Assembly: GCF_023074185.1 (NCBI RefSeq)
Contig: NZ_JADPKY010000132.1
Coordinates: forward strand, 424,626-488,625
From: Bradyrhizobium sp. 132
GTDB lineage: Bacteria > Pseudomonadota > Alphaproteobacteria > Rhizobiales > Xanthobacteraceae
Direction of reading: 5' to 3'
DNA length: 64,000 bases
In this document: in pieces, positions 10,675 to 18,792 of the stretch
Layout: each line of letters starts with the position of its first letter
Position numbering within the stretch: position 1 is the stretch's first letter
Position numbers and translations under genes: made by a program
The notes under the pieces: model-generated
What the model was told of the DNA's origin: nothing
What the model saw: only the letters and a program-made list of their open reading frames with translations
The model's database searches: none

Positions 10675-12380
10675 CGGGATTTGGAATGCGGATTCTGGGG
10701 GCAGCATTTGGGGTTGGGCTGGCAGCTTGCTGCATCGCTCCCGCACGCGCGCAGGTGCCCTCGATCAATCCCGGCGTGATCCAGAACGACGTCGACCGGC
10801 AGCGCCGGCAGCTCGAACAGCAGAGCGCGCCGCCGAAGCTCAACGGGCCGGCGGTGATCGGCGGTGAGCGGGAAAAGTCCCAGCTCCTGAAGCCGGGCGG
10901 CCCCAAATTCCGCCTGCGCAAGGTCGAGTTCGACGGCTCGAAGTTCATCACGCCGGCCGAGCTCGACGAGATCGCGAAGAGGTATGTCGGCAAGAACGTC
11001 GACATCGCCTCGCTGTTGCAGCTCGTCGCCGACATCAATGCCATCTACACCGAGCGCGGCATCGTCACGGGCATAGCGACGCTGCCCGAGCAGGATGCCA
11101 AGGGCGGCATCGTCCGCGTCAAGCTGACCGAAGGCCGGCTCCAGAAGACGACCATCGAGGGCAACAAGCAGACCCGCACCGACTACATCCTTCAGCGCGT
11201 GAAGGAGCCTGAAGGCGAGGTCCTCGACGTTCCAAAACTCAATCGCGATGTGATCTGGTTCAACCGAACCAACGACGTGCAGATCAAGGCGCTGCTCCAG
11301 CCCGGCACGAGCTTCGGCCTCACCGATCTCCAGTTCGCGGTGATCGAGCCGCCGATAGACACCCTGCAGCTCTTCACCGACAACCAGGGCGCGGAAAACA
11401 CCGGGCGTTGGGAGGGTGGGGCCTTCTACAAGCGCCACGGTCTGTTCGGCGTCGACGACCGCTTGACCTTCTACGGTGTCCGTTCCGACGGTAATCTCAA
11501 CGGCAACGCCGCCTACAGCGTTCCGGTCAATCCCTGGGGTGGCCGCGTCGGTGTCAGCTACACCGAAGGCAAGATCAAGATCATCCAGGGCCCGTTCGTC
11601 GCGCTCGACGTCACCGGACGCTCAAGCCAGGCCGCGGTCAATTTCAGCCAACCGGTCTGGGTGACGCAGAACTGGCTGGTGCTGCTCAACGCCGCGGAGA
11701 CCGAGGGCAAGACGGTCAGCCGCTTCGCCACGGTCGCCGTGACCCAGGATCATTACGACAAGGCCACGGCGGGCCTCTCGGTGACCAATTCCGGCAACAC
11801 CTATTCGATCACGGTCTCGCCGGCCGTGAACTACATCGAGTGGCAAGACCATGTGCTTGGCAACAACCGCGCGTTCAACACCTATACCGGCTCGTTGATC
11901 GCGACCAGCGCCGCAGGCCCGGCGAATTTCAGCACCAATGTGCTGGCGAGCTGGCAATACACGCAGGAAAAGCTGCTGCCGGGCGACCAGATTTTTTCGA
12001 TCGGTGGCCCCACCACCGTGCGCGGTTATCCCTCCAACTCGGCGTCCGGTGACAGCGGCTACTACTTCAACGCCGAGCTGCACTACAATTGGTCGTCATG
12101 GCTCAGGGGTTTCGACACCTACATCTTCACCGACTGGGGCGCGGTATATTCGACATTTCCCGGCATCACCGAACTGGGCTCGGTCGGCGTCGGCTTTTCC
12201 TGGACCTACGCGTCGTTCCTGACGTTCGAGGCCAATTACGCGACGCCGCTGAAGATGGCCGTCTCGACCCAGAACCACTACGAAGCCTATGGCCGCGTCA
12301 TTCTCCGGCCGTTGTTGATGTTCCAGAAGCAGGAAAGCCCCGCGCCGGTCGCGGCAATTGCCGGCAGGAGCAAGTCGTAG
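10668..12380 (+). CDS. TpsB outer-membrane transporter (ShlB/FhaC/HecB family) for the upstream adhesin
   Basis: About 570 residues, as expected for a TpsB pore. A hydrophobic signal peptide ends at an A-R-A-Q site (about residues 7-29). It is followed by a charged helix with many Gln/Arg (about 36-56), a POTRA region (about 80-230, beginning FRLRKVEFDG) and a 16-strand-type beta-barrel. The barrel contains the D-N-Q-G-x3-T-G segment and the diagnostic VRGY loop motif at residues 451-454. In the family, POTRA domains bind the adhesin's TPS domain and VRGY sits in the pore loop. I chose ATG 10668 because it forms a stop/start overlap (ATGGTAA) with the adhesin; an internal ATG at 10686 gives an equally good signal peptide. 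The gene meets bluB tail to tail 16 bases downstream. Confidence 0.9.
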   Translation: MVTGFGMRILGAAFGVGLAACCIAPARAQVPSINPGVIQNDVDRQRRQLEQQSAPPKLNGPAVIGGEREKSQLLKPGGPKFRLRKVEFDGSKFITPAELDEIAKRYVGKNVDIASLLQLVADINAIYTERGIVTGIATLPEQDAKGGIVRVKLTEGRLQKTTIEGNKQTRTDYILQRVKEPEGEVLDVPKLNRDVIWFNRTNDVQIKALLQPGTSFGLTDLQFAVIEPPIDTLQLFTDNQGAENTGRWEGGAFYKRHGLFGVDDRLTFYGVRSDGNLNGNAAYSVPVNPWGGRVGVSYTEGKIKIIQGPFVALDVTGRSSQAAVNFSQPVWVTQNWLVLLNAAETEGKTVSRFATVAVTQDHYDKATAGLSVTNSGNTYSITVSPAVNYIEWQDHVLGNNRAFNTYTGSLIATSAAGPANFSTNVLASWQYTQEKLLPGDQIFSIGGPTTVRGYPSNSASGDSGYYFNAELHYNWSSWLRGFDTYIFTDWGAVYSTFPGITELGSVGVGFSWTYASFLTFEANYATPLKMAVSTQNHYEAYGRVILRPLLMFQKQESPAPVAAIAGRSKS

Positions 12381-12396
12381 GGCGTATGGGACGCGC

Positions 12397-13029
12397 TTAA
12401 CGCCGCAGCGTGAATTCTTCCGCGCCGCGGCGCTGCTCCCATTTCGCCTGCTCCAGCTCGGGCTGGTCGCATTCGATTTCGGGATAGCCGATGCAGAGAT
12501 AGGCGATGAACTTCCAGGTATCAGGCACGTCGAGAATGGCGTGGATGCGATCCGGATGGAGGATCGATACCCAGCCAAGCCCGATGCCTTCGGCGCGCGC
12601 GGCCAGCCACATCGCGGTGATCGCCGCGACCACGGAATATTCCGTCGTCTCCGGCATCGTCGCGCGGCCGAGGCCGTGACCTATGTCGCTGGCCTTGTCG
12701 GCGAACACGGCGAGGTGGCCGGGGGCCTGTTCGAGACCCGACAATTTCAGTGTGGCATAGCGCGCTGCGCGCTCACCGGCGTAGGCATTCAGCGCGGCGG
12801 CGTTGCACGCTTTGAAGTCGTCGATCACGGCTCGGCGCCGTGCGGCGTCATCGACGATGACGAAGCGCCAGGGCTGGCTGAGGCCGACCGAGGGTGAGAG
12901 ACAGGCCGTCTCGATCAGGCGATCGATGGCGCCGTCCTGCAAAGGATCGTCGCGGAAGCGGCGCACGTCGCGGCGCCACACGAATAGTTCGCGCAAGTGC
13001 TGACGGAAGGTGCCGTCGAACTCGACCAT
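12397..13029 (-). CDS. bluB: 5,6-dimethylbenzimidazole synthase BluB
   Basis: A 210-residue nitroreductase-fold protein. BluB uses oxygen to fragment reduced FMN into 5,6-dimethylbenzimidazole, the lower ligand of cobalamin. Visible signatures are R-R-D-V-R-R-F at residues 19-25, the S-P-S-V-G-L-S-Q-P-W-R-F stretch at about 45-56 and G-I-G-L-G-W-V-S in the C-terminal half. All are typical of BluB rather than general nitroreductases. I placed the start at the ATG at 13029, because upstream in-frame sequence reads back into cobS and has no BluB-like character. It lies 4 bases after the cobS stop and would be the third gene of a cobU-cobS-bluB operon. That position fits lower-ligand assembly: BluB makes the base that CobT activates and CobS attaches. 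Confidence 0.93.
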   Translation of the reverse strand: MVEFDGTFRQHLRELFVWRRDVRRFRDDPLQDGAIDRLIETACLSPSVGLSQPWRFVIVDDAARRRAVIDDFKACNAAALNAYAGERAARYATLKLSGLEQAPGHLAVFADKASDIGHGLGRATMPETTEYSVVAAITAMWLAARAEGIGLGWVSILHPDRIHAILDVPDTWKFIAYLCIGYPEIECDQPELEQAKWEQRRGAEEFTLRR

Positions 13030-13033
13030 ATGA

Positions 13034-13816
13034 TCAGCCTCCCACCCGGAAGGATGCCGCCACCAGCAGAATGAGGATTTCGCCGCTCTGTTCGAACGCG
13101 CCGAGGATGTCGCCGGTCTGCCCGCCGATCTGGTGGATGGCAAGTCGCGCCAGCATCAGGCCGGCGACGGAGAGCAGGATCAGGCTGACGAGCGCCTTGC
13201 CCGGTCCGAGCGTAAGGGCGAGCGCGAGCGTCCCAACAGCGAAGGCGATCGCAATGCTACGGCCCGGCGGAGATCCCGCACTTGCTGACAAGCCGTCAGT
13301 TCGTGCGGGCGCGACCAGCGACATGAAGGCGGGCACGCCCGCGCGGGCAGCGATGTGCGCAGCGCACAGTGCGAGCATGACTGTCCACGGATTGGCGATC
13401 GCCGCGAGCGCGCTCCAGCGCAGACCGAACGACAGGATCAGCGCGCAGACGCCATAGGTCCCGATCCGGCTGTCGCGCATGATCTCGAGCTTGCGCTCGC
13501 GGGTGCGGCCGCCGCCGAGTCCGTCGGCAGTATCGGCGAGGCCGTCCTCATGCAGCGCGCCGGTGATGAGCGCGGTCGTGGCCAGCGCGAGCAGGGCGGC
13601 AAGGTTCGGTGTCAGTCCGAACCGGCTGGCGATCGCATAAACCAAACCGCCGGTAAGCCCGACCGCCAGCCCCGCAACGGGAAGCGCCCAGGTCGCGCGC
13701 GCGATGGCCCCGTCGCCGGCCGGCTTCGACGATACCACCGGCAGGATCGTGACAAAGGACACGGCGATCCTGAGATCGGCGATGATGTCCCGCAGAAGCT
13801 CGGCGCGCGGCGTCAT
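13034..13816 (-). CDS. cobS: Adenosylcobinamide-GDP ribazoletransferase (cobalamin synthase; CobV in Pseudomonas naming)
   Basis: A 260-residue polytopic inner-membrane enzyme that joins adenosylcobinamide-GDP to alpha-ribazole (or its phosphate), the final assembly step. The signature acidic motif EDGLADTADGLGGG sits at residues 90-103 and is followed by several hydrophobic helices; length is normal for the family. The start overlaps the cobU stop by 4 bases, so translation is probably coupled. This is not the AAA+ cobaltochelatase subunit that shares the name CobS in Pseudomonas denitrificans; no AAA+ motifs are present. Confidence 0.94.
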   Translation of the reverse strand: MTPRAELLRDIIADLRIAVSFVTILPVVSSKPAGDGAIARATWALPVAGLAVGLTGGLVYAIASRFGLTPNLAALLALATTALITGALHEDGLADTADGLGGGRTRERKLEIMRDSRIGTYGVCALILSFGLRWSALAAIANPWTVMLALCAAHIAARAGVPAFMSLVAPARTDGLSASAGSPPGRSIAIAFAVGTLALALTLGPGKALVSLILLSVAGLMLARLAIHQIGGQTGDILGAFEQSGEILILLVAASFRVGG

Positions 13817-14316
13817 TTCAGTTTCATCGGCAGGCCGGCGACGACGAACTCGACCTCGTCGGCCACCGCCGCGATGGTCTGGTTCATGATTCCGGCGGCA
13901 TCGCGAAAGCTGCGCGCCAACGCGTTGTCGGGCACGATACCAAGGCCGACTTCATTGGTGACGAAGACGACGGGGCTCTTGAGGCGGGGCAAGGCGGTCG
14001 CGAGCTCGCTCACCTCGCGCTCCCAGTCGCGCTGCGCATGCATGAGGTTGGAGAGCCACAGCGTCAGGCAGTCGACCAGCCTTGCGCCGCCGCCGTCGGT
14101 TGCGACGAGCGCGGGCACGAGATCGAGCGGTACTTCGCGTTCCATCCAGTCGGTTCCGCGGCGCGCGCGATGCTTGGCGATGCGCGCCTCCATTTCCGCA
14201 TCGAGAGCCTCGGCCGTTGCGACATAGACCGGCTGCCCGGGAAAGGAGCGCGTGCGCATTTCCGCACGCTTGCTCTTGCCCGACCGTGCTCCGCCGGTGA
14301 TCAAAATGACGGCCAT
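13813..14316 (-). CDS. cobU: Bifunctional adenosylcobinamide kinase / adenosylcobinamide-phosphate guanylyltransferase (CobU/CobP)
   Basis: A 167-residue P-loop protein with Walker A G-G-A-R-S-G-K-S at residues 8-15. The conserved V-T-N-E-V-G-x-G-I-V-P segment is at about 119-129. It phosphorylates adenosylcobinamide and converts the phosphate to the GDP derivative used by CobS. The ATG at 14316 has an AGGAG ribosome site 6 bases upstream. It is first in the minus-strand operon cobU-cobS-bluB and diverges from cobD across 121 bases in which I see no cobalamin riboswitch on either strand. Confidence 0.95.
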   Translation of the reverse strand: MAVILITGGARSGKSKRAEMRTRSFPGQPVYVATAEALDAEMEARIAKHRARRGTDWMEREVPLDLVPALVATDGGGARLVDCLTLWLSNLMHAQRDWEREVSELATALPRLKSPVVFVTNEVGLGIVPDNALARSFRDAAGIMNQTIAAVADEVEFVVAGLPMKLK

Positions 14317-14437
14317 AAAGTCTCCTGTCGGCCAGCACTAATCACCAAACTTGGGCAAAGACAAAGCCGAAATCCGCCAGCCGGGGGCTTGCGCTCCGGC
14401 CGGGGTTTGCGCAACAGGGGCGGGACAGGAGGCGTGC

Positions 14438-15379
14438 GTGGGTTTTGCCGGTGCGATGGTCGTGGCGATGGCGGTGGATGCCCTGTTGGGCTGGCCGTCG
14501 TGGTTGTTCGCGCGGATCGGCCATCCCGTCACTTGGCTGGGCCGGCTGATCTCTGCCATCGACAGCGCTTGGAATCGTGCGTCCGATCCGCCGGCGCTTC
14601 GCCGGGCCGCGGGCGTTGCCGGCGCACTCGTCGTGATCGCGCTCGCCGTCGCGCTCGGCTGGGCGCTTCAATCCTTGCTTCCCTTGGGCTGGATTCAGAT
14701 CGTGCTGGTCGGCGTCCTGGCCTGGCCGCTGGTCGCCTTGCGCTCGTTGCACGACCACGTTGCTGCCGTCGCTAACCCGATGCGGGCCGGTGACATCGCC
14801 GCCGCGCGCGACGCGGTCTCGCGCATCGTCGGCCGCGATCCTCTGGCGCTCGATGAGCCCGGCATCGCGCGCGCGGCGATCGAGAGTCTCGCCGAGAATG
14901 CATCCGACGGCATCGTGGCACCCGTGTTCTGGGGCGCGCTGTTCGGTCTGCCCGGCATCTTGGGCTACAAGGCGATCAACACGCTGGACTCCATGATCGG
15001 TCATCGCAACGAACGGCACGAAGCCTTCGGCTGGGCGGCGGCGCGCATCGACGATGTCGCCAACTTCATTCCAGCGCGCCTGACCGGATTTCTGTTCGTG
15101 CTGCTGGCGCCACAGCGACCGGAGGCGCTGTCGTGCATGATGCGGGATGCACGCCGACATCGCTCCCCAAATGCCGGCTGGCCGGAAGCGGCCATGGCCG
15201 GCGCGCTTGGTGTGCGGCTCAGCGGTCCGCGCATCTATCACGGCAGCACCACGAACGAGCCATGGCTGAATGAAGGTGCGCGCGATCCGCTTGCTGCCGA
15301 CATCGGCACGGGGCTGATGGTCTATCGCCGCGCCATGCTGCTGCTCGCTGGAATCCTTGCGATCCTGGTCTTCGCGTGA
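14438..15379 (+). CDS. cobD: Adenosylcobinamide-phosphate synthase CobD/CbiB
   Basis: A 313-residue inner-membrane protein that attaches aminopropanol (or its phosphate) to adenosylcobyrate, making cobinamide. It has the family's opening D-A-L-L-G-W-P run, H-P-V-x-W-L-G, the E-S-L-A-E-N-x-S-D-G motif and N-T-L-D-S-M-I-G-H. I chose the GTG at 14438 over earlier in-frame codons because a perfect AGGAGG lies at 14427-14432, five bases upstream, and the protein then starts as homologues do. An in-frame ATG follows at 14456. The gene overlaps cobC by 4 bases. Do not confuse it with the Salmonella CobD decarboxylase; that activity is the next gene. Confidence 0.93.
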   Translation: MGFAGAMVVAMAVDALLGWPSWLFARIGHPVTWLGRLISAIDSAWNRASDPPALRRAAGVAGALVVIALAVALGWALQSLLPLGWIQIVLVGVLAWPLVALRSLHDHVAAVANPMRAGDIAAARDAVSRIVGRDPLALDEPGIARAAIESLAENASDGIVAPVFWGALFGLPGILGYKAINTLDSMIGHRNERHEAFGWAAARIDDVANFIPARLTGFLFVLLAPQRPEALSCMMRDARRHRSPNAGWPEAAMAGALGVRLSGPRIYHGSTTNEPWLNEGARDPLAADIGTGLMVYRRAMLLLAGILAILVFA

Positions 15380-16356
15380 AAGAACAGCGCATGCGCGAGC
15401 ACGGTGGAAATCTCGATCTGGCCCAGCAGCGTTTCGGCGGTCGTGCCGAGGACTGGATCGATCTGTCGACGGGGATCAACCGCCTGCCTTATCCCGTGGG
15501 CGAGGTGAGCTCGCGCGCATGGAATGCCTTACCGTCGCGATCCGAGATCGAGGCGCTGCATCAGGCGGCGCGGCACGCTTACCGCACCAGCGCGGCGGTC
15601 GTTGCGCTTGGCGGCGCACAGGCCGCAATTCAATTGCTGCCGCAACTCGCGCCACCCGGCCGCGCGCGCATCCTCGCGCCGACCTACAACGAATATGCCG
15701 GGGTCCTCTCGGCTGCGGGCTGGGAGGTGGAAGAGGTCAGCGCGCTCGACACGCTGGCCGGCGCGAACCTCGCCATTGTCGTCAATCCCAATAATCCCGA
15801 CGGCCGGTGCCATCCGTCAAAGGATTTTCTGGAGCTGCTGCCGCGCGTCGGCCGTCTCGTCATCGACGAGAGTTTTGCCGATATGGACCCGCAACTGTCG
15901 CTCGCGCCGGAAGCAGATCGGCCGGGGCTGCTGATCCTGCGCTCCTTCGGAAAGTTCTATGGCCTTGCAGGCCTGCGGCTTGGTTTTGCGCTCGGCAATT
16001 CGTCCGATATTGCCAAGCTCGCGGCGATGTCGGGGCCGTGGCCGGTCTCGGGAGCGGCGATCGCGATTGGCTGCCGCGCTCTGCGTGACGATGCCTGGGC
16101 GGAAGCCACATCCGCGCGGCTCGCGCGAGACTGCGTTCGCCTCGACGCCATGGTGCAGTCGCAAGGCTGGACGCTCGTTGGCGGGACGCCGCTGTTTCGT
16201 CTCTACGAGACACCCGACGCGCTCGCCGCGCAAGAGACGCTGGCGCGTCGCCAGATCTGGTCACGCGTGTTCGCGCGAGAGCCGACATGGGTGCGCCTCG
16301 GGCTTCCGGGCAGCGAATCCGAATGGACGCGCCTGGCCGAGGCTCTAGCGCGCTAG
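15376..16356 (+). CDS. cobC: L-threonine-O-3-phosphate decarboxylase (PLP aminotransferase fold; CobC of Pseudomonas, CobD of Salmonella)
   Basis: A 326-residue fold-type I PLP enzyme that decarboxylates threonine phosphate to aminopropanol phosphate, the linker attached by the preceding gene product. N-P-N-N-P-D-G is at 137-143 and the PLP lysine is predicted at K193 in S-F-G-K-F-Y-G-L-A-G. The GTG start at 15376 overlaps the cobD stop (GTGA). An ATG at 15391 is an alternative, but coupling favours the GTG. The gene ends inside a 12-base palindrome that also encodes the last residues and stop of the convergent cobQ. Confidence 0.93.
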   Translation: MKEQRMREHGGNLDLAQQRFGGRAEDWIDLSTGINRLPYPVGEVSSRAWNALPSRSEIEALHQAARHAYRTSAAVVALGGAQAAIQLLPQLAPPGRARILAPTYNEYAGVLSAAGWEVEEVSALDTLAGANLAIVVNPNNPDGRCHPSKDFLELLPRVGRLVIDESFADMDPQLSLAPEADRPGLLILRSFGKFYGLAGLRLGFALGNSSDIAKLAAMSGPWPVSGAAIAIGCRALRDDAWAEATSARLARDCVRLDAMVQSQGWTLVGGTPLFRLYETPDALAAQETLARRQIWSRVFAREPTWVRLGLPGSESEWTRLAEALAR

Positions 16357-17793
16357 CGCGAGCAGGCCGTCGACGTCGAGATGCTGCTCGATGTGATCGG
16401 CGAGGGCATCGAGCGCACTCTCGACCCTGGCGTGATAGGGCTCGTCGCCGGCGGGAATGTCTAGCTTTGCCAAAAACGCCTTGCGGAAATCATCCGACGT
16501 GAACAGGCCGTGCAGATAGCTGCCCTGCACGCGTCCGTCGCGCGAGACCGCGCCTTCCGGTTCGCCGTTCAGCTTTGCGAATGGCCGCGCGCGGTCGGGC
16601 CCTTCGGTGCGGCCGATGTGGATTTCGTAGGCTTCGATCGGCTGATCCGTCGCGGCATGCACGGCCGCGACGCGCGTCAGCGTCTTCTGCGGGCTCATCA
16701 CCGTTTCTACGTCCAGAAGTCCGAGACCGGGTGTATCGCCCGCGGGGCCCTCGATCCCATCGGGATCAGTGACGCTGCGTCCGAGCATCTGATAGCCGCC
16801 GCAGAGGCCGAGCACATGGCCGCCTCTGCGGTAATGCGCCAGGAGATCAATGTCCCAGCCCTGCGCGCGCAGGAAGGCGAGGTCGCCGCGGGTGGACTTC
16901 GAGCCGGGAATGATGACGAGCCTGACGTCGCCGGGAATGGCTTCGCCCGGCCGCACCATCACGAGATCGACGCCAGGCTCGAGTTTTAGCGGATCGAGAT
17001 CGTCGAAATTGGCGATCCGCGACAGCGCGAGACATGCGATCTTGCATTGCCCCGGCTTGCGCGCATCGCTCAGGCCCAGCGCATCCTCGGCCGGCAGCTC
17101 GCCGGCGCGCGTGAACCAGGGCAGAACGCCGAAGCCGCGCCATGATGTTTTCTGCTCGATCAGCTTGTAGCCGTCGTCGAACAGCGTGGGATCGCCGCGG
17201 AACTTGTTGATGACAAATCCCTGGATCATCGCGGCATCATCCGGGTCGATCACCGTCTTGATGCCGACGAGTTGCGCGATGACCCCGCCGCGGTCGATGT
17301 CGCCGACCAGCACGACCGGCACGTCGGCCTTGCGCGCAAAACCCATGTTGGCGATGTCGGCCTCGCGTAAGTTCACCTCGGCCGGACTCCCAGCGCCTTC
17401 GACCAGCACGAGATCGGCGCGCACCTTCAGCCGCCCAAAGCTCTCCAGCACGGCGCCCATCAATGACGGCTTCATCGCCGCATATTCGCGCGCACGCGCG
17501 GTCGCGATGCGTTTCCCCTGCACGATCACCTGCGCGCCGACATCTGTCTCGGGCTTCAGCAGCACCGGGTTCATGTCGGTGTGCGGCTCGACGCCGGCGG
17601 CGAGCGCCTGGAGCGCCTGGGCGCGGCCGATCTCGCCGCCGTCGACGGTCACGGCCGCATTGTTCGACATGTTCTGCGGCTTGAACGGGAGCACGCGCAG
17701 GCCGCGTCGCGTGAAGGCGCGCGCGAGGCCGGCGACGATGAGCGACTTGCCCACGTCCGAGCCGGCCCCCTGGATCATCAGCGCGCGCGCCAT
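16345..17793 (-). CDS. cobQ: Cobyric acid synthase CobQ/CbiP (glutamine-dependent amidase)
   Basis: A 482-residue enzyme that amidates four side chains of adenosylcobyrinic acid a,c-diamide to give cobyric acid. The N-terminal ATP-binding half opens with the P-loop-like G-A-G-S-D-V-G-K-S. The C-terminal class-I glutaminase domain has the catalytic cysteine C331 in G-L-C-G-G-Y-Q-M-L-G and a histidine H428 in S-Y-L-H-G-L-F. Full family length. It lies 9 bases downstream of cobO on the minus strand and converges with cobC, sharing 12 bases of coding sequence. Confidence 0.95.
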   Translation of the reverse strand: MARALMIQGAGSDVGKSLIVAGLARAFTRRGLRVLPFKPQNMSNNAAVTVDGGEIGRAQALQALAAGVEPHTDMNPVLLKPETDVGAQVIVQGKRIATARAREYAAMKPSLMGAVLESFGRLKVRADLVLVEGAGSPAEVNLREADIANMGFARKADVPVVLVGDIDRGGVIAQLVGIKTVIDPDDAAMIQGFVINKFRGDPTLFDDGYKLIEQKTSWRGFGVLPWFTRAGELPAEDALGLSDARKPGQCKIACLALSRIANFDDLDPLKLEPGVDLVMVRPGEAIPGDVRLVIIPGSKSTRGDLAFLRAQGWDIDLLAHYRRGGHVLGLCGGYQMLGRSVTDPDGIEGPAGDTPGLGLLDVETVMSPQKTLTRVAAVHAATDQPIEAYEIHIGRTEGPDRARPFAKLNGEPEGAVSRDGRVQGSYLHGLFTSDDFRKAFLAKLDIPAGDEPYHARVESALDALADHIEQHLDVDGLLALAR

Positions 17794-17802
17794 GCGAGCT
17801 TC

Positions 17803-18438
17803 TCAGAACTCGACGCCGGCTTGCGCCTTGATGCCGGAGCGGAAGGGATGCTTGACCAGCGTCATCTCGGTGACGAGGTCGGCGATCTCGATCAGTTCGT
17901 CCTTGGCGTTGCGTCCCGTGAGCACGACATGCGTCATCGGCGGCTTCTGCGTCGACAGGAAATCGACGATTTCGGCGATGTCGAGATAGTCGTAGCGCAG
18001 CGCGATGTTGATCTCGTCGAGCACGACCATGCGCAGGTTGTGGTCGAGAATCAGCTCCTTGGCCTTCTCCCAGCCGGCGCAGGCGGCGGCGATGTCGCGG
18101 GCGCGGTCCTGCGTCTCCCAGGTGAAGCCTTCGCCCATGGCGTGGAACTGGCAGAGGTCGCCGAAATGGCCGGTGAGCATGCGCCGCTCGCCGGTGTCCC
18201 AGGCACCCTTGATGAACTGCACGACCGCGCAGGGGAAGCCGTGGGCGACGCAACGGACGATCATGCCGAAGGCGGAGGAGGACTTGCCCTTGCCGGCGCC
18301 GGTGTGGACGATGATGAGGCCCTTTTCACCGCTCTTGGTCGCCATGATCTTGTCGCGGGCGACCTTCTTCTTCGCCATTTTCGAGGCGTGGCGGGCGTCG
18401 GTCTCGTCGACCGTTTGGGTATCCGGTTCAGGCGTCAT
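17803..18438 (-). CDS. cobO: Cob(I)yrinic acid a,c-diamide adenosyltransferase CobO/BtuR
   Basis: A 211-residue P-loop ATP:corrinoid adenosyltransferase of the CobA/CobO/BtuR family. It places the 5'-deoxyadenosyl group on cobalt after reduction. Walker A with the CobO-type T-G-A-G-K-G-K-S-S is at 46-54; V-V-L-D-E-I-N and the C-terminal H-P-F-R-S-G-I-K-A-Q-x-G-V-E-F are also typical. I chose the ATG at 18438 because AAGGA lies 9 bases upstream; the longer reading frame adds 14 residues without family character. It is first in the cobO-cobQ minus operon and diverges from the riboswitch-led long cob operon. No riboswitch is visible on its own strand. Confidence 0.94.
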   Translation of the reverse strand: MTPEPDTQTVDETDARHASKMAKKKVARDKIMATKSGEKGLIIVHTGAGKGKSSSAFGMIVRCVAHGFPCAVVQFIKGAWDTGERRMLTGHFGDLCQFHAMGEGFTWETQDRARDIAAACAGWEKAKELILDHNLRMVVLDEINIALRYDYLDIAEIVDFLSTQKPPMTHVVLTGRNAKDELIEIADLVTEMTLVKHPFRSGIKAQAGVEF

Positions 18439-18456
18439 CGGACGGGGTCCTTCGGC

Positions 18457-18486
18457 TTGACAAGAGGCGGCCGGGGGCAAATGGTG
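18457..18486 (+). promoter_or_regulatory. Candidate sigma-70 promoter for the long cob operon
   Basis: An exact TTGACA at 18457-18462 is followed after 16-17 bases by a weak -10-like AAATGG/AATGGT at 18479-18485. Transcription would start close to 18492, just where the riboswitch fold begins, and that placement is the main support. The -10 is a poor match. Confidence 0.4.
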
Positions 18487-18492
18487 GCCCGG

Positions 18493-18684
18493 CGTTGGTT
18501 CCTGTCCTACGACAGGCGAAGAGGGAATGCGATAGGGTCCGAATCGGCAAGATTTGGTTCCAAAATGCAGCCGCCCCCGCGACCGTGACCGGAGAGGTGC
18601 CCGAAGCCACTGACCCCCTTGGGGATCGGGAAGGCGGGGATCGAAGGGGAGACCCTGCTCCGGAAGCCGGGAGACCTGCCAGCG
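18493..18684 (+). ncRNA. Cobalamin (AdoCbl) riboswitch upstream of DUF1636-cobW-cobN operon
   Basis: The aptamer core is visible in order: GAGGGAATGCG (18521-18531), GCAGCCGCCCCCGCGACCGTGA (18568-18588), GCCACTG (18606-18612), a CGGGAAGGC block (18627-18635) and the B12 box AAGCCGGGAGACCTGCC (18664-18680). CGTTGG at 18493-18498 can pair with CCAGCG at 18679-18684 as the closing P1 helix with one G-U. These elements match the established cobalamin riboswitch family. It would repress the downstream 12-gene operon when adenosylcobalamin is plentiful. The platform that hides the ribosome site is described separately. Confidence 0.93.
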
Positions 18685-18723
18685 CGGACGATTTTGGACC
18701 GGCGGACGGGGTGTTCCGCGACG

Positions 18724-18792
18724 GGGAAGCGGGCCTTCGCAAGAATGGTTCGTGCGCCTCTTCGCTTCCCGCTATTTATTCTGGAAGAGGCG
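18724..18792 (+). promoter_or_regulatory. Riboswitch expression platform: Shine-Dalgarno-sequestering hairpin with a competing hairpin
   Basis: CGCCTCTTC at 18755-18763 is a perfect 9-base complement of GAAGAGGCG at 18784-18792, which contains the GAAGAGG ribosome site and ends right before the ATG at 18793. A competing helix, GGGAAGCG at 18724-18731 with CGCTTCCC at 18763-18770 (extendable by two G-U pairs), overlaps the first arm, so the two cannot form fully together. This arrangement fits a translational off/on switch. No U-tract follows, so an intrinsic terminator is less likely. Confidence 0.7.

Noticed and set aside
13034..13816. Reading cobS as the AAA+ cobaltochelatase subunit of the same name
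   Set aside because: The protein is a membrane enzyme with the EDGLADTADG motif; it has no Walker motifs.
14317..14437. Possible riboswitch between divergent cobU and cobD
   Set aside because: No B12 box or aptamer blocks on either strand; the region holds only the two ribosome sites and presumably promoters.
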